DNA of 14,661 nucleotides from Gemmatimonadota bacterium. GTDB taxonomy: Bacteria; GCA-2686955. The notes under the pieces are model-generated. The model had not been told where the DNA came from. It searched no databases and was given only the letters and a program-made list of their open reading frames with translations. The position numbers and the translations under genes are program-made. Positions 14,612 through 14,661 of this stretch are shown here, one piece after another. Each line of letters starts with the position of its first letter. Positions within the stretch are counted from its first letter, which is position 1. The DNA lies in the NCBI GenBank assembly GCA_002686955.1, contig NYZA01000134.1, positions 1 through 14,661 on the forward strand, given 5' to 3'.

Positions 14612-14661
14612 CGCGGGCTCCGGCTGGGGAGGGTGCGGCCATCGTAGCCGACGTTTCGGCG

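Noticed and set aside
1-14661. tRNA, rRNA, CRISPR arrays, complete insertion sequences
   Set aside because: I looked for cloverleaf-like, regularly spaced repeat and transposase signatures and saw none.

Overview
The window looks like a chromosomal segment from a high-GC, Gram-negative-type, probably uncultured bacterium. Four things point this way: several Sec-exported proteins (a CotH-like protein with lamin-tail domains, a subtilase, an FKBP isomerase), an oxygen-dependent protoporphyrinogen oxidase, a quinone-linked glycerol-3-phosphate dehydrogenase, and dense coding with tight gene junctions. CotH plus lamin-tail proteins and secreted subtilases are common in lineages such as Eisenbacteria-, Krumholzibacteriota-, Gemmatimonadota- or myxobacteria-like genomes. 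No marker here fixes the phylum, so the placement is tentative.

Layout. Positions 1-295 (-) hold the N-terminal part of an exported FKBP-type prolyl isomerase, cut by the window edge. Positions 393-3170 (-) encode a secreted CotH-like protein with two lamin-tail domains, and 3291-4319 (-) encode FabH (beta-ketoacyl-ACP synthase III). Diverging from fabH is a small gene (4471-4725, +) for an 84-residue protein with four CxxC knuckles. Its stop codon abuts the stop of the convergent heme pair hemE-hemG (7181 down to 4726, -), which overlap by 4 bases (ATGA). A short intergenic region with two kinds of repeat separates hemE from the divergent glpD (7319-9061, +). glpD runs head-on, with a 4-base gap, into a secreted S8 protease (9066-10667, -), which lies just downstream of a fused LeuC-LeuD-type hydro-lyase (10716-12524, -). 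A 506-base gene-free stretch with two short imperfect direct repeats follows. The window ends with an AAA-type ATPase joined to a PD-(D/E)XK-like nuclease domain (13031-14611, -).

How the genes fit together. hemE and hemG act in the protoporphyrin branch of heme synthesis; hemH is not beside them. glpD feeds glycerol-3-phosphate electrons to quinone. FabH starts fatty-acid chains. The hydro-lyase is probably an amino-acid or central-carbon isomerase of the isopropylmalate/homoaconitate type. The CotH-like protein, subtilase and FKBP form an exported set. These are mostly ordinary housekeeping functions placed side by side rather than one pathway.

I see no clear new multi-gene system. The points most worth a second look are the near-absence of the otherwise abundant CGATCG word in the last 2 kb around the ATPase-nuclease gene, the altered catalytic motifs of the fused hydro-lyase, the repeats in the hemE/glpD intergenic region, the TTGACA-containing repeats at 12842-12888, and the small four-knuckle zinc protein.
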